Shown here: positions 1 through 10,582 of the stretch, piece by piece
How positions within the stretch are numbered: position 1 is the stretch's first letter
Layout of the letters: each line of letters starts with the position of its first letter
Assembly (NCBI GenBank): GCA_030038755.1
Contig: JASHSK010000192.1
Coordinates: 1-32,745 of the forward strand
DNA: 32,745 nucleotides
Source of the DNA: Gammaproteobacteria bacterium
GTDB lineage: Bacteria > Pseudomonadota > Gammaproteobacteria > Steroidobacterales > Steroidobacteraceae
Direction of reading: 5' to 3'
Program-made: the position numbers and the translations under genes
Notes under the pieces: model-generated
The model's input: the letters and a program-made list of their open reading frames with translations, nothing else
The model's database searches: none
Told to the model about the DNA's origin: nothing

Positions 1-1
1 G

Positions 2-679
2 GAGACGACCGGGACCGGCACGACGAACCGCAGCGACGCGGCACTCGAGACCGTGGCGGCGCTGCCGGCGCAGGACCAGCTGCCCGGCGGCCAGTGGACC
101 GCGGGCACCAACTACCAGGTCCTCTCTCCGGCGCAGCCGACCAATGCGCCGCCCGGCCAGGTCGAGGTCATCGAGGTGTTCTGGTACGGCTGCCCGCACT
201 GCGATGCGCTCGAGCCGTATCTGGAGAACTGGTTGAAGAGCAAGCCCTCCTACATCGACTTCGTGCGAGTGCCGGTCATGTGGTCCGATATCCACCGCGA
301 GCACGCGCGCCTCTTCTATACGCTGCAGGCGCTCGGCAAGCTCGATGAGCTGCATGGCAAGGTGTTCGACGAGATCCACCGCCGAGGCGACGAGCTGTAC
401 GTGGCGAACGATCCGCAGGCGACTCTGGCCGAGCAGCTGAAGTTCGCGCAGGCCAATGGCATCAGCGCCGCGGCGTTCACTGACGCCTACAATTCCTCCG
501 GTGTGCAGAGCGATCTGCAGCAGGCCGACCAGCTGGATCGGCGCTACCAGATCGACGCGGTGCCGACCATCGTCATCGATGGCAAGTATGAAACTGACGT
601 CGGCCAGGCCGGCAGCGACGAGAAGCTCATCCAGCTGATCGACGATCTGGCCGCCAGCGAGAAGCGCCGCATCGGTTGA
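2..679 (+). CDS. dsbA: Thiol:disulfide interchange protein DsbA (5' end truncated by window)
   Basis: Frame is open to the window start. Thioredoxin-fold active site FWYGCPHCDALEP (CPHC) and the cis-Pro region AVPTIVIDGKY. Confidence 0.88.
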   Translation, partial: ETTGTGTTNRSDAALETVAALPAQDQLPGGQWTAGTNYQVLSPAQPTNAPPGQVEVIEVFWYGCPHCDALEPYLENWLKSKPSYIDFVRVPVMWSDIHREHARLFYTLQALGKLDELHGKVFDEIHRRGDELYVANDPQATLAEQLKFAQANGISAAAFTDAYNSSGVQSDLQQADQLDRRYQIDAVPTIVIDGKYETDVGQAGSDEKLIQLIDDLAASEKRRIG

Positions 680-704
680 TACGGTGTTGGCCGAGCAGGA
701 CGAC

Positions 705-781
705 GCGCCCGTAGCTCAGATGGATAGAGTGGCAGCCTCCGAAGCTGCAGGTCGTGGGTTCGAATCCCGCCGGGCGCGCCA
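705..781 (+). tRNA. tRNA-Arg (anticodon CCG), CCA encoded
   Basis: Acceptor stem GCGCCCG/CGGGCGC, discriminator G and encoded CCA; anticodon stem GCAGC/GCTGC around loop CTCCGAA; T-loop GGTTCGAATCC. Confidence 0.95.
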
Positions 782-908
782 TTTCGCAATGAAATCAGAA
801 GGCTACGCGAGAGTGGTTCATGGCGTGGCTCTCCCCGTCTATCGCCTTATCCGTTCGATCCGGCAAACCGCCGAATCAGATCGAGCCCGGTAATCTGGAG
901 AATGAGCC

Positions 909-1781
909 GTGCGGAATTATTTCGTGGGCTCGGTTGCCGAACAGCAGCTCAAACCTCTGTCGGAGCCCAATAACGGATCCGTTGGGGTTCGCAGGATCAG
1001 CCTGGTCGACCACGCGACCGCGCCGTCATGCGTCCATACCGGCCTGCAGCTGGATGAGATTGCCCCCGGAGGGCATCTTGCGCCGTCGATGCATGCTTAT
1101 GAGAAGGCATTTTATGTTCTCGAGGGAGAATTCATTTACGACCTTGAGGGAAAGTCTCATCGGCTGGAGAAGGATCACTACGGCCTGATACGCAAGGCGA
1201 CGCCGTATGCGATTCGGAACACGGGCAGTGGAGCGGTACGGCTACTGACTGTTTCGGCTCCTCAGCCCAAGCCTGCAAATGCCGATTTTGTCGATACCTA
1301 TTTCCCCGTCGCCAGGCTCGGCCAGCCCGAAGCCGTGGCTCCCAATTTGAACGACCCACGGATCCGATACGTTGGCAAGTTTCACGAGTCTCGTATCTCC
1401 AATGCAGTTGCAATCTCCGGCACCGGCGTGCGATCGAGTTCGATCTTTGGGATCTCGATAACGGAATTCATCGACCGCCTGTTTGGCGCTCAATTCCTCG
1501 CGATGTTCATGGTGCAGTTCAGTCCCGGCGGGTGCGGCACGTCCCATGACCATCCTCACGAAGAAACGTATTTTTTCCTTTCGGGGAAGGCAGAGGGTGT
1601 ATTTGACGGTGAGCGGCACGTCATAGAAGCCGGCCAATATGTATGGACGGGAGTGGGATGCTTTCACTCCTTCCGCACTCTTGGCGACCAACCGGTGCGC
1701 TGGATAGAGACTCAGGCGCCACTGCCCGCAGATTTCGAAGCCTTTCGTTTCCGCCGCGAATGGGACCCGCTGAGCCGGTAG
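909..1781 (+). CDS. Bicupin domain protein, resembling (S)-ureidoglycine aminohydrolase-type double cupins
   Basis: Two cupin-like halves, including PGGHLAPSMHAYEKAFYVLEGEF and PGGCGTSHDHPHEETYFFLSGKAEGVFDG. GTG start. Confidence 0.7.
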   Translation: MRNYFVGSVAEQQLKPLSEPNNGSVGVRRISLVDHATAPSCVHTGLQLDEIAPGGHLAPSMHAYEKAFYVLEGEFIYDLEGKSHRLEKDHYGLIRKATPYAIRNTGSGAVRLLTVSAPQPKPANADFVDTYFPVARLGQPEAVAPNLNDPRIRYVGKFHESRISNAVAISGTGVRSSSIFGISITEFIDRLFGAQFLAMFMVQFSPGGCGTSHDHPHEETYFFLSGKAEGVFDGERHVIEAGQYVWTGVGCFHSFRTLGDQPVRWIETQAPLPADFEAFRFRREWDPLSR

Positions 1782-1953
1782 GGGCACCGCCCGTCCGGTC
1801 GGCCGTCAGTGTCGGTGTCCGGCGACAACCCGAGACGACACCCGGGGGCTGCGAAACTTGCCGGCGTGAGGTCCGGTCTCAACCCGAGTCTGAGGTAATC
1901 TGATCGCACGGTTCGCGCGTTAGGATCGCAGGGAAGCACGGGAAGGAAGCTCC

Positions 1954-3228
1954 ATGAAAGCAGCCCTGGGTTGTTTGGCCGGTCTGCTCGGCGCGGCCCT
2001 GCTGTCGGCCTGCGGCGGCGGTGGCAGCAGTGGCGGCGGTGGAAGCATCGGCACCGCGACCGCGAGCCAGCCCGACTTTTCGGGCGGTGGCGCGAACGTC
2101 GTGCCGGTGAGCGTCAATGCCGGGCCCGCGAGCGCCGAGTACCAGACCTTCAATATCCCGTTGGTCAGCGTCACGGTCTGTGAGCCGGGCACCAGTACCT
2201 GCGCGACCATTCCGAACGTGCTGGTGGACACGGGCTCCTCGGGGCTGCGCCTGATGGCCTCCGCGCTGGCGAGCGCCGGCATCAGCCTGTCGCCGATGAC
2301 TGACCCGGATAACTCCGCCAATACGATTGCAGAGTGCCTGCCGTTCGCGGACGGCTACACCTGGGGAGCGGTTGCAACCGCCACCGTCATGATCGGGGGC
2401 GAGACCAGCAGCAGCGCCATCCCCCTGCAGGTCGTCGATGACAACGGCACCTCGCCCGCACCACCATCGGCCTGCACCAGCAACGGCAGCTCGCTCGATT
2501 CGGTGAACGATTTTGACGCCGACGGGGTGCTCGGCGTGACCGTCTTCAACCAGGACTGCGGTCAGAGCTGCGTCAGCGACTCCAGCAACGATATCTACTT
2601 CTCGTGCACCACGTCGGGCAGCTGCTCCTCGACGGCCCTCGCCCTCGCCGATCAGGTATCCAATCCCGCGGCGAGCTTTCCGACCGACAACAACGGCGTG
2701 ATCCTGCAGCTGGCCGCGGTCTCCGCGACCGGTGCCACCACCGGAGCGGGCTACCTGGTGTTTGGCATCGGCACGGAGAGTAACAACGGCCTCGGCAGTG
2801 CCCAGGTGCTGACCGCCAATGAGGACGGTAACTTCACCACCACATTCGAAGGCAGCACCCTCGCCAGCAGCTTCATCGATTCGGGCTCGAATGCCCTGTA
2901 CTTCAACGACAGCTCCCTCGCGACGTGCGGCGCCAGCGCTCCGGCCTCGGAGTTCTACTGTCCCAGCAGCACGGTGTCGCTCAGCGCCACCAACGAGGGC
3001 GCCAACGGCACCACCAGCGACGTCTCCTTCCAGATCGCCGACATCAACGACATCAACGACAGCTACTTCGCCATCGATGACGTCGGCGGCGGGGCCGAAT
3101 CCATTGCCGACTTCGGTGCCTATTTCGACTGGGGCCTGCCCTTCTTCTATGGCAGCACGGTGTACAACGCCATCGAAGGCATGAGCGCGGGCGGCACGGT
3201 CGGGCCGTATTACGCCTATATCCGGTAG
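1954..3228 (+). CDS. DUF3443-like secreted lipoprotein with aspartic-protease-like motifs
   Basis: Lipobox LLSACGGGG; PLVSVTVCEPGTSTCATIPNVLVDTGSSGLRLM; second motif FIDSGSNALYF; purine-rich RBS upstream of ATG. Confidence 0.75.
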   Translation: MKAALGCLAGLLGAALLSACGGGGSSGGGGSIGTATASQPDFSGGGANVVPVSVNAGPASAEYQTFNIPLVSVTVCEPGTSTCATIPNVLVDTGSSGLRLMASALASAGISLSPMTDPDNSANTIAECLPFADGYTWGAVATATVMIGGETSSSAIPLQVVDDNGTSPAPPSACTSNGSSLDSVNDFDADGVLGVTVFNQDCGQSCVSDSSNDIYFSCTTSGSCSSTALALADQVSNPAASFPTDNNGVILQLAAVSATGATTGAGYLVFGIGTESNNGLGSAQVLTANEDGNFTTTFEGSTLASSFIDSGSNALYFNDSSLATCGASAPASEFYCPSSTVSLSATNEGANGTTSDVSFQIADINDINDSYFAIDDVGGGAESIADFGAYFDWGLPFFYGSTVYNAIEGMSAGGTVGPYYAYIR

Positions 3229-3285
3229 CAGTCGGTTTCCTGATCCATCAACGATCGACCGGGCCGCTCGAGCTCTACGGCTGCC

Positions 3286-4815
3286 TTACTCGTGCTCTGC
3301 CGCCCTTGCTTCCGCGGCGGGACTCCGGGGTCCCAGGCGCTCGAGATAGTCGCTATCCGTCCCGACGTTCCAGCCGGCCGCAGGATCCAGGTGGTCGGCA
3401 GCCAGGGCGTCCACGACCGCCTTGGCGGCGAGCATGGAATGGTCCTGATTGTTGTAGCGATGCAGCCCATTGCGGCCGATGGCAAATAAGTTGTGAAAGC
3501 CGCAGAGGTAGTCGCGCAGGCGGCCGAGCTGTGCATACGCTCCAAAATAGGCCGGATAGGCCTGCGGCACGCGCACGACGGTTGCGTCCAGAAGATCGCG
3601 GCGGCGCGCCAGTCCCAGGCGCTCCAGTTCGGCGGCGCCAAGATCCTGAAGCTCCGAATCGCTGCGCGACCAGAGCGCATCGGCGCGCGTGCAGAAATAT
3701 TCGAGGCCGAGCCAGACGGTTTCCGGGCGGGCCAGCAGCGCGGAGCTCCAGTTATTGAAGATCTGCAGGCGGCCGAGCTGAACGCCCGGGTCGTGGACGT
3801 AGATCCAGTGGTCGGGCGGCATCCCACCGGGCATGCCTCGCAGCAATAGTCCGACCGTGATGAAATCACGATGCGGCAGATCTGCGGCGATGGTCGACAG
3901 CTGCGGGTCGGGTGGCCGCAGCAGTGTCACGAGCTCGCCCAGCGGCATCGAGGAGATCAGGTGGTCGCAGGACAGCGTGTGTCGCTCTCGGCTGGTCACA
4001 TCCTCGACGATGCCGGCAGTGATGCGTTCCCCGACCCGCTCGATGCCAACCAGGCGATGACCGGTATAGACCGCACCGCCTCTGGCACGAATGCGATCTG
4101 CCACCCGTTCCCACATCTGTCCGGGCCCGAGCCTGGGATACAGAAAGCGCTCGACCAGACTGGTCTCCGGGGCCGCGGATGCCGGATCGGAACGCGAGCA
4201 CCGGCGCCTCAGCGCGTGCCGTAGAGCCCGTCCCAGCGACAATCCCTGGATACGCTGCGCCCCCCAGGCCGCGTCGATCTCGCGACAGGGCACGCCCCAG
4301 ACCTTCTCGGTGTAACTCTTGAAGAAAGTTCGATACAGCACCGCCCCAAAGCGGTTGATCAGAAAGTCCTCGAGGGAAGCCTCGGGGTGGCGGGGCGAGC
4401 GTCGAGCGGCCACGTAGCTGGCGAACATGCGCAGACATTGCGCGGCCCCGAGGTTTCTAAGGGTGCCCCACTCGAGCCGCAGTGGGTAGGAATAGAACTG
4501 ACGCCGGTAGAGAATGCGTGAGAGTCGGCGGCGAACCAGCAGCACGTGCTCTGCAGGATCGTGCTCGTCGGCAATCGGCAGAATCGACTGCCACCAGCGC
4601 AGCACCCACGAGGATTTCGAATAGAAGCGATGACCGCCCAGATCCAGGCGATTGCCGCGATAAAGAACGGTCTTCGCCAAACCTCCCACCTGAGCATCCG
4701 CTTCCACGACGAGCGGTCGCACGCCGGTCCGCTGCAGCAGCTCATAGGCCGCCGTGAGTCCGGCGGGGCCTGCGCCCACGACGATGGCGGTACGGCTCAC
4801 GGCGGCGCGGGGCAT
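3286..4815 (-). CDS. NAD(P)/FAD-dependent oxidoreductase (UDP-galactopyranose mutase / protoporphyrinogen-oxidase-like amine oxidase superfamily)
   Basis: N-terminal dinucleotide-binding motif [64 protein letters not shown] near the C-terminus. Start chosen at [16 protein letters not shown]; the longer 735-aa ORF is an upstream extension. Confidence 0.8.
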   Translation of the reverse strand: MPRAAVSRTAIVVGAGPAGLTAAYELLQRTGVRPLVVEADAQVGGLAKTVLYRGNRLDLGGHRFYSKSSWVLRWWQSILPIADEHDPAEHVLLVRRRLSRILYRRQFYSYPLRLEWGTLRNLGAAQCLRMFASYVAARRSPRHPEASLEDFLINRFGAVLYRTFFKSYTEKVWGVPCREIDAAWGAQRIQGLSLGRALRHALRRRCSRSDPASAAPETSLVERFLYPRLGPGQMWERVADRIRARGGAVYTGHRLVGIERVGERITAGIVEDVTSRERHTLSCDHLISSMPLGELVTLLRPPDPQLSTIAADLPHRDFITVGLLLRGMPGGMPPDHWIYVHDPGVQLGRLQIFNNWSSALLARPETVWLGLEYFCTRADALWSRSDSELQDLGAAELERLGLARRRDLLDATVVRVPQAYPAYFGAYAQLGRLRDYLCGFHNLFAIGRNGLHRYNNQDHSMLAAKAVVDALAADHLDPAAGWNVGTDSDYLERLGPRSPAAEARAAEHE

Positions 4816-6698
4816 GCGTAGAGCCGCAGCCCGGCGAAGCCGCTGCCCGCGGCGGCGGGGGCGACGGCGAGGGGGGCCGCGGCCAACGTCTGCCTCGTGA
4901 CCACGTACCGCAGGTCGGAAGCGGCGCATAGGTCGGTCAGCGACTGCGGCTCGTAGCTCCAGCCTGCCGGCAGCCTCGTCCCCGATACTCCCTCCAGCGC
5001 CAGGAACGGTCGCAGCGCCCGCATTCGCCGTGCCAGGACCATGGCCGCGGGCCGGGAAAAGAGCTCGGCACCCAGTTGCGGGCCCGACAGGTAGCTCGGG
5101 CGATCGAGCAGCACCCAGGCATCGAGCGGATTCTTCGGCCAGAGCACCTCGGCTTCCGGAGCGATTCGCTGTCGCCAGGGCTGGAAGGCCCGGTACAGCC
5201 CGGCCGTCAAGCCGACGTGCGTCCACTGAGCGAATGTCACCGGCAGGAGCAGCAGGCAGCCCAGGCATGCAGTGGCGCTCACGACGGCGCACCGGATGCG
5301 TTGATGCGAAAAAAAGGTGTAGCTCCACACGCCGCTGAGCAGCAGCGCCGGCAGGGCGCTGTCCCGCATCAACCGTCTCGCCATCTCGATCCCGGGGGCG
5401 CCGGGCACGGGCTCGAACGGCATGCCGGCCGAATACACACGCATCAGCACGTCCCAGGCAAGCGCCACCCCGACGAGCCCTAAGGCGCACCACACGGCCA
5501 GCCGAACGGCGGTCGACTCCTGCCCGGCCGGCAAAGCCGGCGACGCCGACGGTAGCGGCGATGCCGGGGATACCGGCGACGAGCCCGACCTGGAGGCACT
5601 GCCGGCGCGCCGCGACAGAAAGACGGCGCTCGCGCCAATCGGAAGACAGTAGAGCAGGTCATGCAGCAGATAGGTGGCGATCAGCAACAACAGCGCTGCC
5701 CGGCCCGCGGCATGGGCCCGCACAAGACGCATGGCGAGCGGCGGCAGGGACAGCGTGGCCACGACCGTGGCGGTCCACTGCCAGCGCCACGGCTGCGCCT
5801 GGATGAGCAACGTGATGCGCAGCGTCTCCGCGAGCACCGCCAGAGCCAGGCCCGTCAGCGCAACCACCAATGCACCCACCGCGAGCGTGCGATGCTCACC
5901 GGCCGGCAGGACACGAATGGCCATCCACAGAGTAATCAGCGGAACCGCCGTGCGTGCCCAGTCGGTCGTGGCCCAGCGGGAGGGCAACAGATAGGGCGTG
6001 TTCTGAGCGAGCAGGGCCAGCCAGGAGAGATCCATACGAGCGTGCATGAGTGCGCCGCCGCTCAGCATGACGGCGGCGATCATTGCCGCCGAGGCAAGCG
6101 CGACCCAGAATGCCGCGCCCCTGGCCCGCGGGGCGATCATCCGTATCCACACGACGACGCCCACGCCCGCAGCGGCCATCAGCGGATGGATCAGCAGCGC
6201 CGCGGCCAGCAGCACGGCACTTTTCTTCATGCCCCGCCGGTCCAGTGCGGCTGCAATGCTCCAGAGCACCAGCGCCTCGGCCAGCAGTCGCGGCGTCAGG
6301 AAGTCCTCGACCACAAAGAACACGCCCTGTGCACCGTAGGACAGTTCGAGAACGAACAGCAGTCCGATCGCCAGCAGCGCCTCGCGCTCGTCCATCAGTC
6401 GCCGCGCCAGCGTCCAGGCGGCTGCCGCGAGCGCCACCTGAGAGCCGATCCACAGCGCCGCCGCGGCGTGTTCCAGACCCAGGACGCCGATCAGCGGAGC
6501 GTACAGCACACCAAACAGCGTATAGCGATCCTGCGAGCCGAATCGAAAGAAGATGTCCTGCCGAAAAGGCGACGCGTGCAGATGGATCAGTCCCTGCATG
6601 GCGTAAACCACCGCATCGTTGACTACGCCGCGGTAGAGATGCAGCAGCAGCCACGAGAACAGGATCACCAGGGCGAATGCCACTTGCGGCCGGGGCAT
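4797..6698 (-). CDS. Polytopic integral membrane protein, possibly glycosyltransferase-like
   Basis: Many hydrophobic segments ([41 protein letters not shown] and others). Overlaps the start of the downstream FAD oxidoreductase by 19 nt. Start chosen at MPRPQVAF. Confidence 0.6.
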   Translation of the reverse strand: MPRPQVAFALVILFSWLLLHLYRGVVNDAVVYAMQGLIHLHASPFRQDIFFRFGSQDRYTLFGVLYAPLIGVLGLEHAAAALWIGSQVALAAAAWTLARRLMDEREALLAIGLLFVLELSYGAQGVFFVVEDFLTPRLLAEALVLWSIAAALDRRGMKKSAVLLAAALLIHPLMAAAGVGVVVWIRMIAPRARGAAFWVALASAAMIAAVMLSGGALMHARMDLSWLALLAQNTPYLLPSRWATTDWARTAVPLITLWMAIRVLPAGEHRTLAVGALVVALTGLALAVLAETLRITLLIQAQPWRWQWTATVVATLSLPPLAMRLVRAHAAGRAALLLLIATYLLHDLLYCLPIGASAVFLSRRAGSASRSGSSPVSPASPLPSASPALPAGQESTAVRLAVWCALGLVGVALAWDVLMRVYSAGMPFEPVPGAPGIEMARRLMRDSALPALLLSGVWSYTFFSHQRIRCAVVSATACLGCLLLLPVTFAQWTHVGLTAGLYRAFQPWRQRIAPEAEVLWPKNPLDAWVLLDRPSYLSGPQLGAELFSRPAAMVLARRMRALRPFLALEGVSGTRLPAGWSYEPQSLTDLCAASDLRYVVTRQTLAAAPLAVAPAAAGSGFAGLRLYACPAPP

Positions 6699-7065
6699 GG
6701 GTAAGGAACGAAACGCCGGGTGCGGCGTAGCAGCCGGTAGGGGTAGCTGTTCGACCTTCAAGGCTTCTCCGCCGGTGGGGCTGCCCGGGTAGACCCGACG
6801 CCAGCATTCAACATAATGATTGAATCGAAAGGCAGGATACCCGTTCCCGGAAAGCCAACCAAAGGGGTCCACCCCGGCGGTCTGTTCGGCAGATCCCCGG
6901 CCGCGGAGCGCCGGTACACGACGCAGGCCATCCCTTCCACCAGGCAGTCGGCTGGATATGTCGGCTCATGACGACATGTGCGCCGCTTCCCAGACCGTGA
7001 TTAGCATTCTGTTCCCAACATGCGGCGCCTGCGCGCTTTACGGGGAATCGGGGAGGCACGCGATC

Positions 7066-9030
7066 ATGAACGACACATCATTACGTCACGTCACGCGCGC
7101 GCATCGCACAGTGACCTGGCTACGGGTCCTGGGTCTGTTGCTCGCGACCGGCCTGGCTGCCTGCTCGTCGGGAGGCTCCGGCGGCGACAGCGCCGCGAAT
7201 GCCGGTGGCACGAGCTCCGCGGACACCAGTACACAGGCGTGCGGCAATTGCGGCACCGCGCTGATGACGATGAGCAGCAGCAGCTCTTCCAGCAACTTCC
7301 TCAGCTACATCGTCAACATCGTGTCGCTGACGCTGACCAGCGCGAACGGCACCGTGGTGCAAACGGTGCCGGTCACCACGCAGGTCGATCTGGCGCAGCT
7401 CGTGAATCTGTCCGAGATCCTCAGCGCCGCGCAGATTCCCGCCGGCCGTTACGTGTCGGCCGCGATCACCCTCGACTACAGCGACGCCACCATCGTCGTC
7501 AACAACGGCACGAGCAGTGGTGTGACGATTCCGGCCTCGGAGATCATCAATGGAGCCACCGGCAATCCGCTGGTCTCGCCCAACAGCCAGGTCACCCTCA
7601 CGCTATCACTGGGCGACAACAATCAGCTCGTCATCACTCCCAATGTGGTGGCCGACCTCGCGCTCAACTTCAATCTGGACGCATCCGACACCATCTCCCC
7701 GTCGACGAGCGCTCCGACCTCGGTGACGGTGAATCCGGTGCTCACGGCCAGCCTGGCGCCCGATACGACCCGGCAGACCCGCCTGCGCGGCCCGCTGGTC
7801 AGCGTGAACACGACGGCCGCCAGCTATGTCGTTGATGTACGACCGTTCAATGACTTCAACAACACCAGCGGCCAGGTGACGGTCGACACCAGCAGCACGA
7901 CGACCTACTCGATCAATGGCACCAGCTACACCGGCAGCGCCGGTCTGACCGCGCTCGCCGGCCTTGCGGCCGGCACCCTGACGGTGACGTATGGCTCCTG
8001 GGATCTGAGCACGCAGACGCTGACCGCCGACACGGTGCTGGCCGGCTCGAGTGTCGCTGGCATGAGCCAGACGACCATCGAAGGCGCGGTGCTCTCGATC
8101 AGCGGCGATACGCTGACGCTCGCCAGCGGGCTGGCATTCAGGCCGGGGTTCGCGGGCATGTCGTTCCTGCCGCAGGTGACCGTCACGGTCGGCTCGAGCA
8201 CCAGCGTCACCGAGCAGGGTCAGTCGGGAACCTTCAGCACCGCGGATATCTCGGTCGGCCAGCAGCTGCAGGTGTCGGGCACCTTGAGCACCAGCAGCGG
8301 CACCGCGAGTCTGGATGCCACCAGCGGCAGCGCGCTGTTGCTACCGACGCCGCTGACCGGCACCGTGAGCGCGATCGGCACCGATCAGGTGACCCTGAAT
8401 CTCGCCACGCTCGATGGCCGCGCTGCGTCGAGCTTCACCTTTACCGGCACGGGCACCAGCAGCAGCACGGACGCGACCGCGGCCGCCTACACGGTCGCGG
8501 TGCCCTCGGCGCTTTCCACCAGCTCGCTCAGCGTCGGCGCACCGGCCAGCTTCACCGGCTTCGTGGCGCCGTTCGGCACGGCGCCCCCGGATTTCATGGC
8601 CTCGACGCTGATCAGCTACGCGCAGGCCTCAGGCTGGCTGAATGTCGGCTGGGCATCGCCCGGCACCACCGCGCCGTTCTCGACACTCACGGGTTCGCAG
8701 CTCGCCATCAGTCAGGCGACTCTGCAGTCCGCCGCCGTGGACGTGGTGCGAATTGCTGCCTCGGTCACACTCAATCCATCCACTCTGAGCGGTGGCCTGC
8801 AGCTGGTGCCGGACTCTTCGGCGACCTCGCAGACCTTCCAGGCGTTCGCGATCGTGCATCGCGAGAGCTGGAACGTTGACAACTACAGCAGCTTCGACGA
8901 TCTGGCCACGGCTCTGGCAAGCGACCTGAACGGGACAACTACCGCGCTGCAGGTGACCGCCTATGGTCCCTATGACGCCAGCACCGGAGTACTGTCAGCC
9001 GATCAGCTGATCGTCGTGCTGGACGACTGA
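7066..9030 (+). CDS. Secreted lipoprotein, DUF4382-like N-terminal region followed by Ser/Thr/Gly-rich beta-type repeats (DUF5666-like)
   Basis: Lipobox LLATGLAACSSGG; IVNIVSLTLTSANGTVVQTVPVTTQVDLAQL...IPAGRYVSAAITLDYSDA; RBS GGGAGG upstream of ATG 7066. Confidence 0.6.
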   Translation: MNDTSLRHVTRAHRTVTWLRVLGLLLATGLAACSSGGSGGDSAANAGGTSSADTSTQACGNCGTALMTMSSSSSSSNFLSYIVNIVSLTLTSANGTVVQTVPVTTQVDLAQLVNLSEILSAAQIPAGRYVSAAITLDYSDATIVVNNGTSSGVTIPASEIINGATGNPLVSPNSQVTLTLSLGDNNQLVITPNVVADLALNFNLDASDTISPSTSAPTSVTVNPVLTASLAPDTTRQTRLRGPLVSVNTTAASYVVDVRPFNDFNNTSGQVTVDTSSTTTYSINGTSYTGSAGLTALAGLAAGTLTVTYGSWDLSTQTLTADTVLAGSSVAGMSQTTIEGAVLSISGDTLTLASGLAFRPGFAGMSFLPQVTVTVGSSTSVTEQGQSGTFSTADISVGQQLQVSGTLSTSSGTASLDATSGSALLLPTPLTGTVSAIGTDQVTLNLATLDGRAASSFTFTGTGTSSSTDATAAAYTVAVPSALSTSSLSVGAPASFTGFVAPFGTAPPDFMASTLISYAQASGWLNVGWASPGTTAPFSTLTGSQLAISQATLQSAAVDVVRIAASVTLNPSTLSGGLQLVPDSSATSQTFQAFAIVHRESWNVDNYSSFDDLATALASDLNGTTTALQVTAYGPYDASTGVLSADQLIVVLDD

Positions 9031-9041
9031 AGACGCGGGTC

Positions 9042-9086
9042 CTGCGGCGCGCGACGCTGCGGCGCGCGACGTTGCAACGGGCGACG
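9042..9086 (+). repeat. 15-bp tandem repeat, about 3 copies (third degenerate)
   Basis: CTGCGGCGCGCGACG / CTGCGGCGCGCGACG / TTGCAACGGGCGACG read directly, just after the stop of the 7066..9030 gene. Confidence 0.8.
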
Positions 9087-9220
9087 CGCGACGTTCTGCC
9101 GCGGGTATCCGTGCGGGCTGCGCACGGGCGTTGCTGGCGCGGTTATAATCGGCGCGCAGCCAGGAGACCGCATCGATCGTCGCCGAGAGTTCGCAGCCCG
9201 CGCCCGACAGCATCGAAGAA

Positions 9221-10582
9221 TTGCTCCAGCTTGCACTGCGGCTGGATTCGGCCGGTGAGCTGACCGCAGCCACGCACGCCTACCTGGACGTGCTGAAACG
9301 CGACCCGACGCATTTCACTGCGCTGAACGAGCTTGGCCGGCTGGCACTGGACCGCGGTCACCTCGCCGCCGCGCGCAGCGCCTACCAGCAGGCCGTGCAC
9401 CATCATCCACGCAACGCCATCGGTCGCGTCAATCTCGGCAATCTGCTCTATGAGGCCCGGGAGCTGCACGAGGCCCGCCGGCACTATGAGGCGGCACTGC
9501 AGGCCGCTCCCGGTATGGCGGAGGCGCATCAGGGTCTGGCCCGCGTGCTCGCACAGCTCGGTGATGAGCCGGCGGCGGCGCTGCATCGCGAGCAGGGTTT
9601 CGCGGCTCGACCCGTGGCGACGCGCCCTTATCGCGGCCGCGCCCCGCCAACCTCGGTGCTGCTGCTGGTCTGCACGCGCGGCGGCAACATTCCGACGCGA
9701 CAGATCCTGGACACGCGCGTGTTCGCCGTGACGGCGCTGTACACGGAATTTTTCCCGGCGACGCGACCGCTGCCTCCGCATGCCGTGATCTTCAACGCCA
9801 TCGGCGATGCCGACCTGTGCGCCTCGGCGCTCGCGCAGGCCGAGGTACTCGTGCGACACAGCAGCGCGGCGGTGATCAATCCGCCGGCGCGCGTGGCGCA
9901 AACCGGCCGTGCGGCCAACGCGGCGCGGCTCGCGGCGGTCAGCGGGCTCGTGGTACCGGAGGTTCGCAGCGTAACGCGCGCGACGCTCGCGCAGTGGCAG
10001 CGATCACCGGCGCAATCCGCGCTGCGCTTCCCGCTGTTGTTGCGCTCACCGGGCTTTCACACCGGGCGGCATTTCGTACGCGTCGAGCACGCCGAGGATC
10101 TGCAGACCGCGGCGGCAACGCTGCCCGGCGACGAGCTGCTGCTGATCGGCTATGTGGATGCGCGCGGTACCGATGGCCTGACACGCAAATACCGCGTCAT
10201 GTATATCGATGGTGTTCTCTATCCGCTGCATCTGGCGATCTCGACGGACTGGAAGGTCCACTACTTCTCCTCGGCCATGAGCCACAACGCCGCCCATCGC
10301 GACGAAGAGCGGCAGTTCCTCACTGACATGAGCGCGGTGCTTGGCGCGCGGGCGCTCTGCGCACTGGCCGATATCGGCAGCCTGCTGGGTCTGGATTACG
10401 CCGGCGTCGACTTCGCCATCGGTCGCGACGGCTCGCTGCTGCTGTTCGAGGCCAATGCCAGCATGGTCATCAATCCGCCCGGCCCGGAGGCGATCTGGGA
10501 CTATCGGCGCCCGGCGATCAACCGGGCGCTCGAAGCCACGCGGCAGATGCTGCGCGCCCGGGCCGGGCCCTCCGCGGCATGA
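9221..10582 (+). CDS. TPR protein with C-terminal ATP-grasp-like (RimK/glutathione-synthase-type) domain; start codon uncertain
   Basis: TPR units (RSAYQQAVHHHPRNAIGRVNLGNLLYEARELHEARRHYEAAL), then KYRVMYIDGVLYPLHLAIS...GLDYAGVDFAIGRDGSLLLFEANASMVINPP, typical of an ATP-grasp catalytic region. TTG start as given; the frame is open further upstream. Confidence 0.7.
   Translation: MLQLALRLDSAGELTAATHAYLDVLKRDPTHFTALNELGRLALDRGHLAAARSAYQQAVHHHPRNAIGRVNLGNLLYEARELHEARRHYEAALQAAPGMAEAHQGLARVLAQLGDEPAAALHREQGFAARPVATRPYRGRAPPTSVLLLVCTRGGNIPTRQILDTRVFAVTALYTEFFPATRPLPPHAVIFNAIGDADLCASALAQAEVLVRHSSAAVINPPARVAQTGRAANAARLAAVSGLVVPEVRSVTRATLAQWQRSPAQSALRFPLLLRSPGFHTGRHFVRVEHAEDLQTAAATLPGDELLLIGYVDARGTDGLTRKYRVMYIDGVLYPLHLAISTDWKVHYFSSAMSHNAAHRDEERQFLTDMSAVLGARALCALADIGSLLGLDYAGVDFAIGRDGSLLLFEANASMVINPPGPEAIWDYRRPAINRALEATRQMLRARAGPSAA

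Noticed and set aside
544-893. ORFs 684..893 (+) and 544..789 (-) reading ...PVAQMDRVAASEAAGRGFESRRA and GGIRTHDLQLRRLPLYPSELRA
   Set aside because: These are translations of the tRNA-Arg gene and its flanks, a well-known spurious ORF type.
705-1781. Genomic island integrated at tRNA-Arg
   Set aside because: No integrase and no repeated tRNA 3' end was found downstream; only one AT-richer gene.
5661-6704. 347-aa plus-strand Gln/Arg/His-rich ORF
   Set aside because: Antisense to a protein with clear transmembrane segments; composition typical of a shadow frame.
9131-9149. TTATAATC as a -10 promoter for the TPR/ATP-grasp gene
   Set aside because: A good TATAAT is present, but the only TTG-like -35 candidate is far too close (7-bp spacer); left unassigned.
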